A stretch of 6,335 nucleotides of DNA from Arcobacter sp. (GTDB taxonomy: Bacteria > Campylobacterota > Campylobacteria > Campylobacterales > Arcobacteraceae). Below the pieces are notes generated by a model that did not search any database, had not been told where the DNA came from, and saw only the letters and a list, made by a program, of their open reading frames with translations. The translations under genes and the position numbers were made by a program. How positions within the stretch are numbered: the first letter of the stretch is position 1; every line of letters begins with the position of its first letter. The stretch covers positions 1 to 6,335 of the forward strand of contig JADGEG010000117.1 of the NCBI GenBank assembly GCA_016744485.1. Reading direction: 5' to 3'. This document shows positions 1 through 6,322 of the stretch, piece after piece.

Positions 1-95
1 ATTATAAAGTATTTATAAAGAAAAATAAAATATAAGTATACATTTTTAAATTATAATATCAAAATAATACAAAAGGTAACATTTAATTAAAAAAA
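1..95. other. Noncoding region downstream of ligA with a -10-like site
   Basis: This is an almost pure A/T stretch after the ligA stop. No GC-rich stem followed by a T-run is visible, so no terminator is called. On the minus strand TTTTGATATTATAAT (TATAAT at 55-50) resembles the ligA promoter sequence and could drive the next gene beyond the left edge, but the TG is two bases too far upstream for a true extended -10. Confidence 0.4.
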
Positions 96-2042
96 CTAAG
101 TAAATTGATTCATTTCATTTTCATTTAAAGTTTTAACCTTTAAGCTAATAGCTTTATCATATTTACTTCCTGCATCTTTGCCATAAATTAAGTAGTCAGT
201 ATTTTTAGAAACAGAAGAACTAACTTTAGCACCTAAATTTTCTAATTGTTTTTTAATAACTCCTCTACTAATACTCATAGTCCCTGTTAATACTATAGTT
301 TTATTTTTAAAAGTATTTTCTTTTATATACATTTTTTCTTCTGCAATAGGTTTTATAATATCAAAAAGTTTTAACACTATGTTTTTATTTATTTCCATAA
401 ATTTTACAAAAGATTTAGCCATTTGTTCACCAATACCATCAAGTTTTATTAAATCATCGTAATTTACATTTATAATATTTAAAGCAAATTCAAGACAAAT
501 TTGTTTTGAAGCAACTTCTCCTATATGCTCAATTCCTAAAGCATTTACTACTTTATAAAGTTTTGTATTTTTAGTATTTTGTATAGAATTTAAAAGATTA
601 GATATTTTTTTGTCTTTAAAACCTTCTAAATGTTCTAAGTCTTCATATTTTAAAGAATATATATCTAAAATATCGTAAATAATTTTTTCTTTTACTAATT
701 GTTCTACAATTTTAATACCCAAACCATCAATATTAAGGCAGTTCTTACTTGCGAAATAAATAAGGGAATTTACAATAATACTTTGACAATCTAAATTTTG
801 ACATTTAATTAACGTACCTTCATCAAGTAATAATGATGAACAAATAGGACAAATACTTGGGCGTTTGATTTTTTCTTCTATTCCTATTCGTCTATTTTTA
901 AAAACTTTTGTAATTTTTGGAATAATATCTCCACTTTTTATTATAATAACCTCATCATGAATTCGCAAATCTAATCTTTCAATTTCATCATAATTATGTA
1001 AAGATGCTCTTTGTACAATAGACCCATCTATTAAAGTAGGCTCAAGTAAAGCAACAGGTGTTACAACTCCCGTTCTTCCTATTTGTTGTGTGATTTTTTT
1101 TATTTTTGTAGTTTTTTCAACAGCTGGAAATTTATAAGCACAAGAATATCGTGGAAATTTTACAGTATGTCCTAATTCTTCTTGTAGTTCAAGATTATTT
1201 ATTTTTATAACCATACCATCTAACATCATTTCGATATCATTTCTTAAAGATATTATTTTATGATAAATTTCTTCAATACCTTCAATATCAGATGTTAATG
1301 TTTGAATAGGTGGTTTAATAAAACCTTGCAAATAAATATACTCCATAATTTGCATATTTGTTTTTAAATCTAAAGAATTAAGTCCCACTCCCCATACATT
1401 AAAAAATAATTTTCTTTTTGCAGTTACACTTGGGTCTAATTGTCTTAAACTTCCTGATGCTGCATTTCTTGGATTTGCAAAAAGTTGTTCATTGTTTTGT
1501 AAGCGTAAATCATTTATTTTTATAAAATCTTTTTTTCTAATTACAATCTCACCTCTTATTTCGATTAAACCTTGATAAGAAATTTTTAAAGGAATAGAAT
1601 GTATGGTTTTTACATTATTTGTAACATCTTCTCCTATTAAACCATCACCTCTTGAAATGGCTTGTTTTAATAAACCATGTTCATAAATTAAATTCAAAGA
1701 TGCTCCATCAAATTTTGGTTCGCAGTAAAATTCTAATTGTGAAGCTGTTTTTTTTACTCTATTTATCCAAGTACTTAGTTCATTTTTATTAAATATATCT
1801 TCTTGTGACCACATTTTACTTAAATGAGATGCTTTTTTAAAACCATCTAAGATAAAACCGCCGACTCTTTTATTTGGTGAATTTGCATGAGATAAGTTTG
1901 GATTTTTTTGTTCAAAATCTAAACAAAGTCTAGTTAAATTATCATATTCTTCATCACTTGCAAGTGGGTTATCATAAACATAATACTCACTTGCCCATCT
2001 TATTAGTTTTTTAATATTAAGATTATATTGTTTTTCATTCAT
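96..2042 (-). CDS. ligA: NAD-dependent DNA ligase LigA
   Basis: LigA seals 5'-phosphate/3'-hydroxyl nicks in duplex DNA using NAD+, joining Okazaki fragments and finishing repair in the cytoplasm. The 648-residue protein has the full family layout (E. coli about 671). An N-terminal Ia/NMN-binding segment (about 1-60) carries SDEEYD at 29-34. The adenylation domain holds KFDG with nucleotidyl lysine K110, RGDG (131-134) and an ANPRNAASGSLRQ block (189-201). An OB fold follows (about 310-390; IGRTGVVTPVA at 321-331). The zinc finger uses C398, C401, C414 and C419. Helix-hairpin-helix repeats (about 430-560) precede a C-terminal BRCT domain (about 576-648). The start is firm: an in-frame TGA lies five codons upstream and the next Met is residue 77, inside the catalytic domain. 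No Shine-Dalgarno is present; a -10 element sits immediately upstream. The gene stands alone, 118 bp after the phospholipase gene. Confidence 0.98.
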   Translation of the reverse strand: MNEKQYNLNIKKLIRWASEYYVYDNPLASDEEYDNLTRLCLDFEQKNPNLSHANSPNKRVGGFILDGFKKASHLSKMWSQEDIFNKNELSTWINRVKKTASQLEFYCEPKFDGASLNLIYEHGLLKQAISRGDGLIGEDVTNNVKTIHSIPLKISYQGLIEIRGEIVIRKKDFIKINDLRLQNNEQLFANPRNAASGSLRQLDPSVTAKRKLFFNVWGVGLNSLDLKTNMQIMEYIYLQGFIKPPIQTLTSDIEGIEEIYHKIISLRNDIEMMLDGMVIKINNLELQEELGHTVKFPRYSCAYKFPAVEKTTKIKKITQQIGRTGVVTPVALLEPTLIDGSIVQRASLHNYDEIERLDLRIHDEVIIIKSGDIIPKITKVFKNRRIGIEEKIKRPSICPICSSLLLDEGTLIKCQNLDCQSIIVNSLIYFASKNCLNIDGLGIKIVEQLVKEKIIYDILDIYSLKYEDLEHLEGFKDKKISNLLNSIQNTKNTKLYKVVNALGIEHIGEVASKQICLEFALNIINVNYDDLIKLDGIGEQMAKSFVKFMEINKNIVLKLFDIIKPIAEEKMYIKENTFKNKTIVLTGTMSISRGVIKKQLENLGAKVSSSVSKNTDYLIYGKDAGSKYDKAISLKVKTLNENEMNQFT

Positions 2043-2060
2043 ATTTTGATTATATCAAAA
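2043..2060 (-). promoter_or_regulatory. Extended -10 promoter of ligA, predicted leaderless start
   Basis: Read on the minus strand, TTTTGATATAAT runs into the ligA ATG. It contains a perfect TATAAT hexamer (2054-2049) with a TGn extension directly before it, and a T-rich stretch like the -16 element known from Campylobacter promoters. The TATATT at the -35 position (17-bp spacing) is not a recognisable -35. Counting seven bases from the hexamer places +1 at 2042, the A of the ligA start codon. There is no purine-rich ribosome binding site between the hexamer and ATG. The motif is seen directly; the start site and leaderless state are inferred. Confidence 0.6.
2044..2060. repeat. 17-bp perfect dyad over the ligA -10 element
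   Basis: TTTTGATTATATCAAAA is a perfect inverted repeat with 7-bp arms (2044-2050 and 2054-2060) and a 3-bp centre. It covers the whole -10 hexamer of ligA. The centre is too short for a useful RNA hairpin, so if it has a role it would be as a protein-binding operator. In DNA this AT-rich it may equally be a by-product of the TTTTGA-TATAAT promoter sequence. Confidence 0.4.
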
Positions 2061-2160
2061 GAATGCATATGAATATACTTATTTGATATTAAAAAATAAA
2101 GATATATGGTTTTTTAAAAATAAATATTTTTTGTACTACACTTATAAAGTAATCCAACAA

Positions 2161-3219
2161 CTAATTATTGTTAATTATATTCTTAATTAGTTTTCTTCCT
2201 GGAAAATCTGCAAATATTATTCCTATTCGTTTATTTTTATTCTGTATAAAATTTGCTATTAAGGTGTTTAAACCTTCATATAATATTTTTCCATCTTTCA
2301 TCGGAAAATTAGGATATTGTACTGATTGATCTTCATTATATGATGAGCTTCGTCTTCTTGCATTAGTATCAGGATTAACATGTCCACTAGCTACAAAGTA
2401 AGGACTCACATCTCCTGAACCAACTATATTTGTAACATAAAATTTATTTTTATTAGCACTTGAAGCTTCTAATAAATGTGCTTTAGCTTCATCCCATTTA
2501 TGAAATAAATCATTTTTAGAATTTAAATTATAGAAATTTAAAATACTAAAATCTCCATACCTCGTATCATAATGTATTCCAAAATTACTTCTAGCAAATT
2601 CTCTTAAGATAACTATTTTACCTCTTGTTTCTTTTAATCTTGGATTATCATTAATATGCCAAATATTATTTCCTTTCCAAAAGTATTTATCATATTGCAA
2701 TTGATATTTATTAAATGTTCGAACAAAATCTTCATCTCTTGAATTACCTTCTTTATGGATTTTCATTAAAATAGTTTCGCTAGGATTTTTTCTTAAAAAC
2801 TCTGTTACAGTTTCTAAAACATCATTAAAATATGTTTTTTGGAATATTAATCCATGATAAATAGGGAATTCGTTTTTAAATTTACTTGGTGCATTAAAAA
2901 TAATTACTTCAAAGAAAGATGGATTTTTAGATTTATACTTAGGACGAACATCTAGTACTCTAATACCTGAATTTAACTGCTCAAGAAGTAACATACTTTG
3001 TGTTTGAGCTTTAGAACCTGAACGACTCTCATACAATGCCATAGTATCATGAGTACCAGGAAGTGATAATTCAGATAATTTTAACTCATCATCTAAATTT
3101 TGCATCCACTTTGGATTATGAGCCACAGCTTGTGAATCATGATTATACGAAGTATTCTTATGTGCATTTATGACACTTAGCATAGATACTACAATAAACA
3201 TTATTTTTAAAAAATTCAT
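2161..3219 (-). CDS. Secreted phosphatidylinositol-specific phospholipase C
   Basis: This is a bacterial PI-PLC (phosphatidylinositol diacylglycerol-lyase, X-domain fold), which cleaves PI, and in some members GPI anchors, to diacylglycerol and cyclic inositol phosphate. The 352-residue protein opens with a signal peptide (hydrophobic core about 5-18, likely cut after A19), so it should be exported. Compared from memory with Bacillus cereus PI-PLC, the active-site positions are present: LPGTHDT with H57, the DVR motif (D90, R92), YHG with H122, NPSETILMKI (145-154), RGKIVILREF (199-208) and IIFADF with D338. Arg at 92 fits the metal-independent class. Relative to the Bacillus enzyme there is extra sequence between R92 and H122 and at about 284-315. 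The ATG follows the lipoprotein stop by 15 bp with only a weak AAAAG upstream, so the two are probably one operon. Substrate range (PI versus GPI) cannot be read from sequence. Confidence 0.93.
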   Translation of the reverse strand: MNFLKIMFIVVSMLSVINAHKNTSYNHDSQAVAHNPKWMQNLDDELKLSELSLPGTHDTMALYESRSGSKAQTQSMLLLEQLNSGIRVLDVRPKYKSKNPSFFEVIIFNAPSKFKNEFPIYHGLIFQKTYFNDVLETVTEFLRKNPSETILMKIHKEGNSRDEDFVRTFNKYQLQYDKYFWKGNNIWHINDNPRLKETRGKIVILREFARSNFGIHYDTRYGDFSILNFYNLNSKNDLFHKWDEAKAHLLEASSANKNKFYVTNIVGSGDVSPYFVASGHVNPDTNARRRSSSYNEDQSVQYPNFPMKDGKILYEGLNTLIANFIQNKNKRIGIIFADFPGRKLIKNIINNN

Positions 3220-3234
3220 CTTTTACTTTTAATT

Positions 3235-3408
3235 TTAATTTGATAAAGTTTTATTAATTGAATCTTTTGTATTTATTTTCATTTTATAGCCCATATTTTT
3301 TGTAGCATTCCATAAATCAGAACTATCTTCTTTTATGCCTCTCCAGGTTGCGCAAGAACTTAGAAAAATAAGTAAAATAGCTAATAATAAGACCTGTTTG
3401 ATTTTCAT
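3235..3408 (-). CDS. Entericidin-like small lipoprotein
   Basis: A 57-residue lipoprotein. Residues 1-18 form a charged start (MKIK), a Leu/Ile-rich core and the lipobox LSSC, so lipidation is expected at C19. Ala at +2 does not carry the Lol-avoidance Asp, so outer-membrane sorting is likely. The first residues of the mature part (CATWRGIKEDSSDLWNA) align with the entericidin signature of E. coli EcnB (recalled as CNTTRGVGEDISDGGNA) at Cys, Thr, Arg-Gly, Glu-Asp, Ser-Asp and Asn-Ala. The tail is basic and polar. A good ribosome binding site (AAGGA, six to seven bases upstream) supports this ATG; an ATG four bases further upstream is out of frame. It sits 15 bp before the PI-PLC gene. Entericidins are a toxin/antidote-like lipoprotein family in enterobacteria, but most distant relatives have no tested function, so a toxin role is not claimed. 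Confidence 0.85.
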   Translation of the reverse strand: MKIKQVLLLAILLIFLSSCATWRGIKEDSSDLWNATKNMGYKMKINTKDSINKTLSN

Positions 3409-3412
3409 TCAT

Positions 3413-3420
3413 ATTCCTTT
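3413..3420 (-). promoter_or_regulatory. Ribosome binding site of the lipoprotein gene
   Basis: On the minus strand AAAAGGAA lies just before ATATGAATG. The AGGA core is about seven bases from the ATG at 3408, normal spacing for that start. The overlapping ATG at 3412 lies too close to the core and is in another frame, so this site decides the start. Confidence 0.65.
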
Positions 3421-3455
3421 TTTTAGTTTTATTATTATAAAGTTAGTTAGAATAT

Positions 3456-3484
3456 AACATAACTCAATACATAATATATGTCAA
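3456..3484 (-). promoter_or_regulatory. Candidate sigma-70 promoter for the lipoprotein/PI-PLC pair
   Basis: The minus strand carries a perfect TTGACA (3484-3479), a 17-bp spacer and TATGTT (3461-3456; four of six match TATAAT). The start would fall near 3449, giving a leader of about 41 bases. It lies in the 107-bp gap after the chemoreceptor stop and points into the lipoprotein gene. A second -10-like TATAAT at 3439-3434, without a good -35, could act instead or as well (start near 3427). AT-rich DNA makes chance -10 matches common; the TTGACA at exact spacing is the stronger part. Confidence 0.45.
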
Positions 3485-3515
3485 CTTTATCCTTTATATC
3501 TACATTTTCTTATAC

Positions 3516-6068
3516 TTATTTTTTACCTCTAAACTCTTTTTCATTTGAATGATCTACAATTTGTGTTGAAATACTTGAAGTATCCATAGCAATATTATAT
3601 GTTTCACTAGCAGCATTAGCAATTTTTTGAGTTTGTTGATCTTGCTTACTTACTGCATCATTTATTTGTTCAATACCAATTTGTTGTTCTTTTGATGAAA
3701 CTTCTACACTTGAAATTAATTTTATTGTATTATTAATATTATCATTAAGTTCTAAATAACCCTTAATCATATTTTGGGCTATTATTTTACCATCACTTGC
3801 TTTTGTATTTGCTTGTTCAACAATACTTTTTATTTTTTTTGCAGCTAAAGATGATCTTGAAGCCAAATTTCTAACTTCTTGAGCAACAACTGCAAAACCT
3901 TTTCCAGCTTCACCTGCGGTTGCTGCTTCAACAGCTGCATTTAAAGATAAAATATTTGTTTGAAAAGCAATTTGATCAATTACCCCAATTGAATCATTAA
4001 TAGCACTTACTTCTTTATTAATATTATCCATAGAATCCATTGTTTTACTCGCTTGCTCTTGCCCATATTTAGTTTTTATATTTAACTCTTTTGCAAATTC
4101 TGACATTTTAGATATTGAATGTGAATTATTTACAATAGCACTTGTAATTTCTTCAAGTGAAGCTGATGTTTCCTCAAGTGATGCAGCTGCTTCATTCGTT
4201 GATTGATTAACAATATCAACATTTTCCAACAAAATATCTGAAGAAGATTTTAAAGATATTCCTGTTTTTTTGTTATCTATCAACATTTTAGTTATTGAAT
4301 CACCTAATATATTAACTCCTGAAGCTAATTTATAAAAATGTGCTTTAAAGCCTGATAAATCAACTTTATTTAAATAATTAAACGAGGCATATTCTCCCAA
4401 TATTATCAATATTTTTTCTATATTTTGCTCTAAATTATTTCCCATTTTATCTAAAAGAAAAGTCAATTCTTTTAATGCTGGACTTGAGACATCTAAATTT
4501 ACTCTTTTAGATAAATCACCTTCTTCATAGTTTTTTAAGACCTCAATAGTTTTTGATATAATCATTTTTTCTTCTTCTACATGTGTTTTTGTCATTTTAA
4601 TATTTTGATTAATAGCTTTTGACATCTTTCCTATTTCACTATCATTTTCTTCTAAAAACTCTACAGTATCAACTTCTTTATTCACATATTTAAAAAATGC
4701 AAATAAATCATCACTAAATTTATGTATTGTAGCTACAATTCCTCTTGTCATAAAAAATGATACTAATAATAAAATTAGTATCACTACAATAGTTACTATT
4801 AACATAATAATAAAATTAAAGTTAGTTTCTTCATACTCTAAATTAATAGATTTTAATAGATTTTCTATTAAAATATTGTCAGCTTTTTTCATTAGATTTA
4901 TTTTAAAAGTCATAAGTTCAAACCAATAAGTTGACTTCACATTAAATAATTTATTTGATAATGCCTTTAAAGCTACAAGTGCTGGTGTATCATTTATTTT
5001 AACTAATTTATCTAATGATTTTACTTTACTTTCTTCATCTAAGTTGTCTTGTACTTTTATTGAACCCTCACTATAAGATTCAAATACAATTTTAATTTTA
5101 TTTAATAGCTTTATTTCTTCTTCGCTAACATTTTTTATGTTTTTATATTCATTAATTGTCTTAAGTAATTGAGTATAAAATATGTTTACTTTATCAAAAT
5201 GTTTAGATTTACCTCTTATTACATAGTTTTTAAAGTTATGAATTAAACCACCATATCCAACAATATCTTTCATATTAGATACTAGTTTATATTTATTAGC
5301 AGCATAAAGTAACTTACTTCTAATAAGTTCTATTTCATTGATTTTTTTATCTTCCATAATATCAAGATACAATTTTACAGAATCATTAGAAGAATATTCA
5401 ATAAAATTTTTAATATCTACTTCTTGTTTTATGATTATTTTATAAAAAGTGTTTTTAAGCTCTTCATTTAAACTATTCCTAGCTAGAATATTAGAACCAA
5501 TTGCTCTTTCTATTCCAATAAGTTCTTTAGCTTTTACAAAATTTAAATATGCAATTAATTTTTTTGTATTTTGTTTTGATGTTGATGTTTTAGATATATT
5601 TGTTATTATATTTAGAAACTTTGAATTAACTTGGGAGTAATAAGCTAAAGCTTCTTTAAAAGAATATGATAAATTTAAAATATTTTCTCTAGCTATATAA
5701 AGCTCTTTTAGTTCATTTAAAGCAATTTCTAATGAGTTTTTTATTTCTTTACTAATTTTTATTGTTGAAATATATTTTTTTAATTTTTTTAATTCATTAT
5801 TAGTTAATTCATACTGATTACTTAATTTATCATTTACTTTGTTTCCTTTACTACCTATAAATAAAGCAGATAAACCTCTTTCTTTTTGAGTCTCATGAAT
5901 AAATGTAGAAATTTTTTCAGTTAATGTGATATTTTGTTTTAACTGTTCTAATGTTGACACCTTGTTATAATCTAATAAAATAATTTCATAAGAAAGTAAT
6001 AGTATTATGATAACTGGAATTAAAACAATAAATAATATTTTATTTTTTATTGACATATTTTTAAACAT
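3516..6068 (-). CDS. Methyl-accepting chemotaxis protein with NIT-type periplasmic sensor
   Basis: An 850-residue transmembrane chemoreceptor that would signal to CheA/CheW from the inner membrane. TM1 is about 11-32 and TM2 about 418-440, enclosing a helical periplasmic region of about 385 residues. That region carries NIT (nitrate/nitrite-sensing) landmarks: QKERGLSALFIGS (61-73), KELIGIERAIGSNILARN (181-198) and a WFELMTFKINLM segment (382-393). Between the last two is a separate conserved-looking stretch, YGGLIHNFKNYVIRG (272-286). After TM2 come HAMP-like segments (about 441-600), then the MA domain: adaptation-helix sequence near 622-650 and the canonical hairpin tip, QTNILSLNAAVEAATAGEAG to GKGFAVVAQEVRNLA (703-736). 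The C-terminus ends in KEFRGKK, with no Trp-Phe pentapeptide of the CheR-tethering kind. The ATG at 6068 is preceded by AAGGAC at good spacing; Met5 has no such site. Nitrate/nitrite as ligand is family knowledge, not shown here. Confidence 0.93.
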   Translation of the reverse strand: MFKNMSIKNKILFIVLIPVIIILLLSYEIILLDYNKVSTLEQLKQNITLTEKISTFIHETQKERGLSALFIGSKGNKVNDKLSNQYELTNNELKKLKKYISTIKISKEIKNSLEIALNELKELYIARENILNLSYSFKEALAYYSQVNSKFLNIITNISKTSTSKQNTKKLIAYLNFVKAKELIGIERAIGSNILARNSLNEELKNTFYKIIIKQEVDIKNFIEYSSNDSVKLYLDIMEDKKINEIELIRSKLLYAANKYKLVSNMKDIVGYGGLIHNFKNYVIRGKSKHFDKVNIFYTQLLKTINEYKNIKNVSEEEIKLLNKIKIVFESYSEGSIKVQDNLDEESKVKSLDKLVKINDTPALVALKALSNKLFNVKSTYWFELMTFKINLMKKADNILIENLLKSINLEYEETNFNFIIMLIVTIVVILILLLVSFFMTRGIVATIHKFSDDLFAFFKYVNKEVDTVEFLEENDSEIGKMSKAINQNIKMTKTHVEEEKMIISKTIEVLKNYEEGDLSKRVNLDVSSPALKELTFLLDKMGNNLEQNIEKILIILGEYASFNYLNKVDLSGFKAHFYKLASGVNILGDSITKMLIDNKKTGISLKSSSDILLENVDIVNQSTNEAAASLEETSASLEEITSAIVNNSHSISKMSEFAKELNIKTKYGQEQASKTMDSMDNINKEVSAINDSIGVIDQIAFQTNILSLNAAVEAATAGEAGKGFAVVAQEVRNLASRSSLAAKKIKSIVEQANTKASDGKIIAQNMIKGYLELNDNINNTIKLISSVEVSSKEQQIGIEQINDAVSKQDQQTQKIANAASETYNIAMDTSSISTQIVDHSNEKEFRGKK

Positions 6069-6072
6069 GGAA

Positions 6073-6080
6073 GGTCCTTA
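6073..6080 (-). promoter_or_regulatory. Ribosome binding site of the chemoreceptor gene
   Basis: On the minus strand TAAGGACC lies upstream of the ATG at 6068, with AAGGA six bases away. It selects the MFKNMSIK start over the internal Met5, which has only A/T-rich coding sequence before it. Confidence 0.65.
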
Positions 6081-6145
6081 TAATTTAAAGTGAAATATGT
6101 AACAATAGTATCTTATAAAAGATTATTTTCAACTTAAAATATTGT

Positions 6146-6151
6146 ATTATA
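6146..6151 (-). promoter_or_regulatory. Candidate -10 element for the chemoreceptor gene
   Basis: A perfect TATAAT on the minus strand, about 78 bases upstream of the chemoreceptor ATG, predicting a leader near 70 bases. There is no TGn extension and no good -35; TTCAAA at 6176-6171 is 19 bp away. No GGCAC-TTGC sigma-54 pattern was seen upstream. In DNA of this composition such hexamers occur by chance, so confidence is low. Confidence 0.25.
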
Positions 6152-6288
6152 AGTAATTAATAAATTATTATTTGAACATTTTATATAAAGAACAAAAATT
6201 AAACCTTAGCTTTTTAATATTTATATAAGTATTAGTGCTAATTTTAGATATAGCTTATGTATTATTTTATTTAACTAATTTTTATATA

Positions 6289-6322
6289 CATTTATGAATA
6301 AAGCTAAAGAACTTCATAAATG
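6289..6322. repeat. Perfect 10-bp inverted repeat with 14-base loop
   Basis: CATTTATGAA (6289-6298) is matched by its exact reverse complement TTCATAAATG (6313-6322), separated by 14 bases. Neither strand has a T-run after the stem, so it does not look like an intrinsic terminator. A direct repeat AAAGCT occurs in the loop and again just after the right arm. It lies about 220 bp upstream of the chemoreceptor start, near the window edge; its relation to the next gene is unknown. Confidence 0.5.

Noticed and set aside
2..43. Minus-strand 13-residue ORF after ligA
   Set aside because: Almost pure A/T codons, no ribosome binding site and no recognisable product.
2116..2131. A/T-only palindrome after the PI-PLC gene as a terminator
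   Set aside because: The stem has no G or C and the surrounding sequence is A/T runs on both sides, so the symmetry is expected by chance.
5449..5640. Plus-strand 63-codon open frame inside the chemoreceptor gene
   Set aside because: It lies wholly antisense to well-supported coding sequence, has no ribosome binding site, and its Phe/Leu-rich product is what AT-rich antisense helix codons yield.
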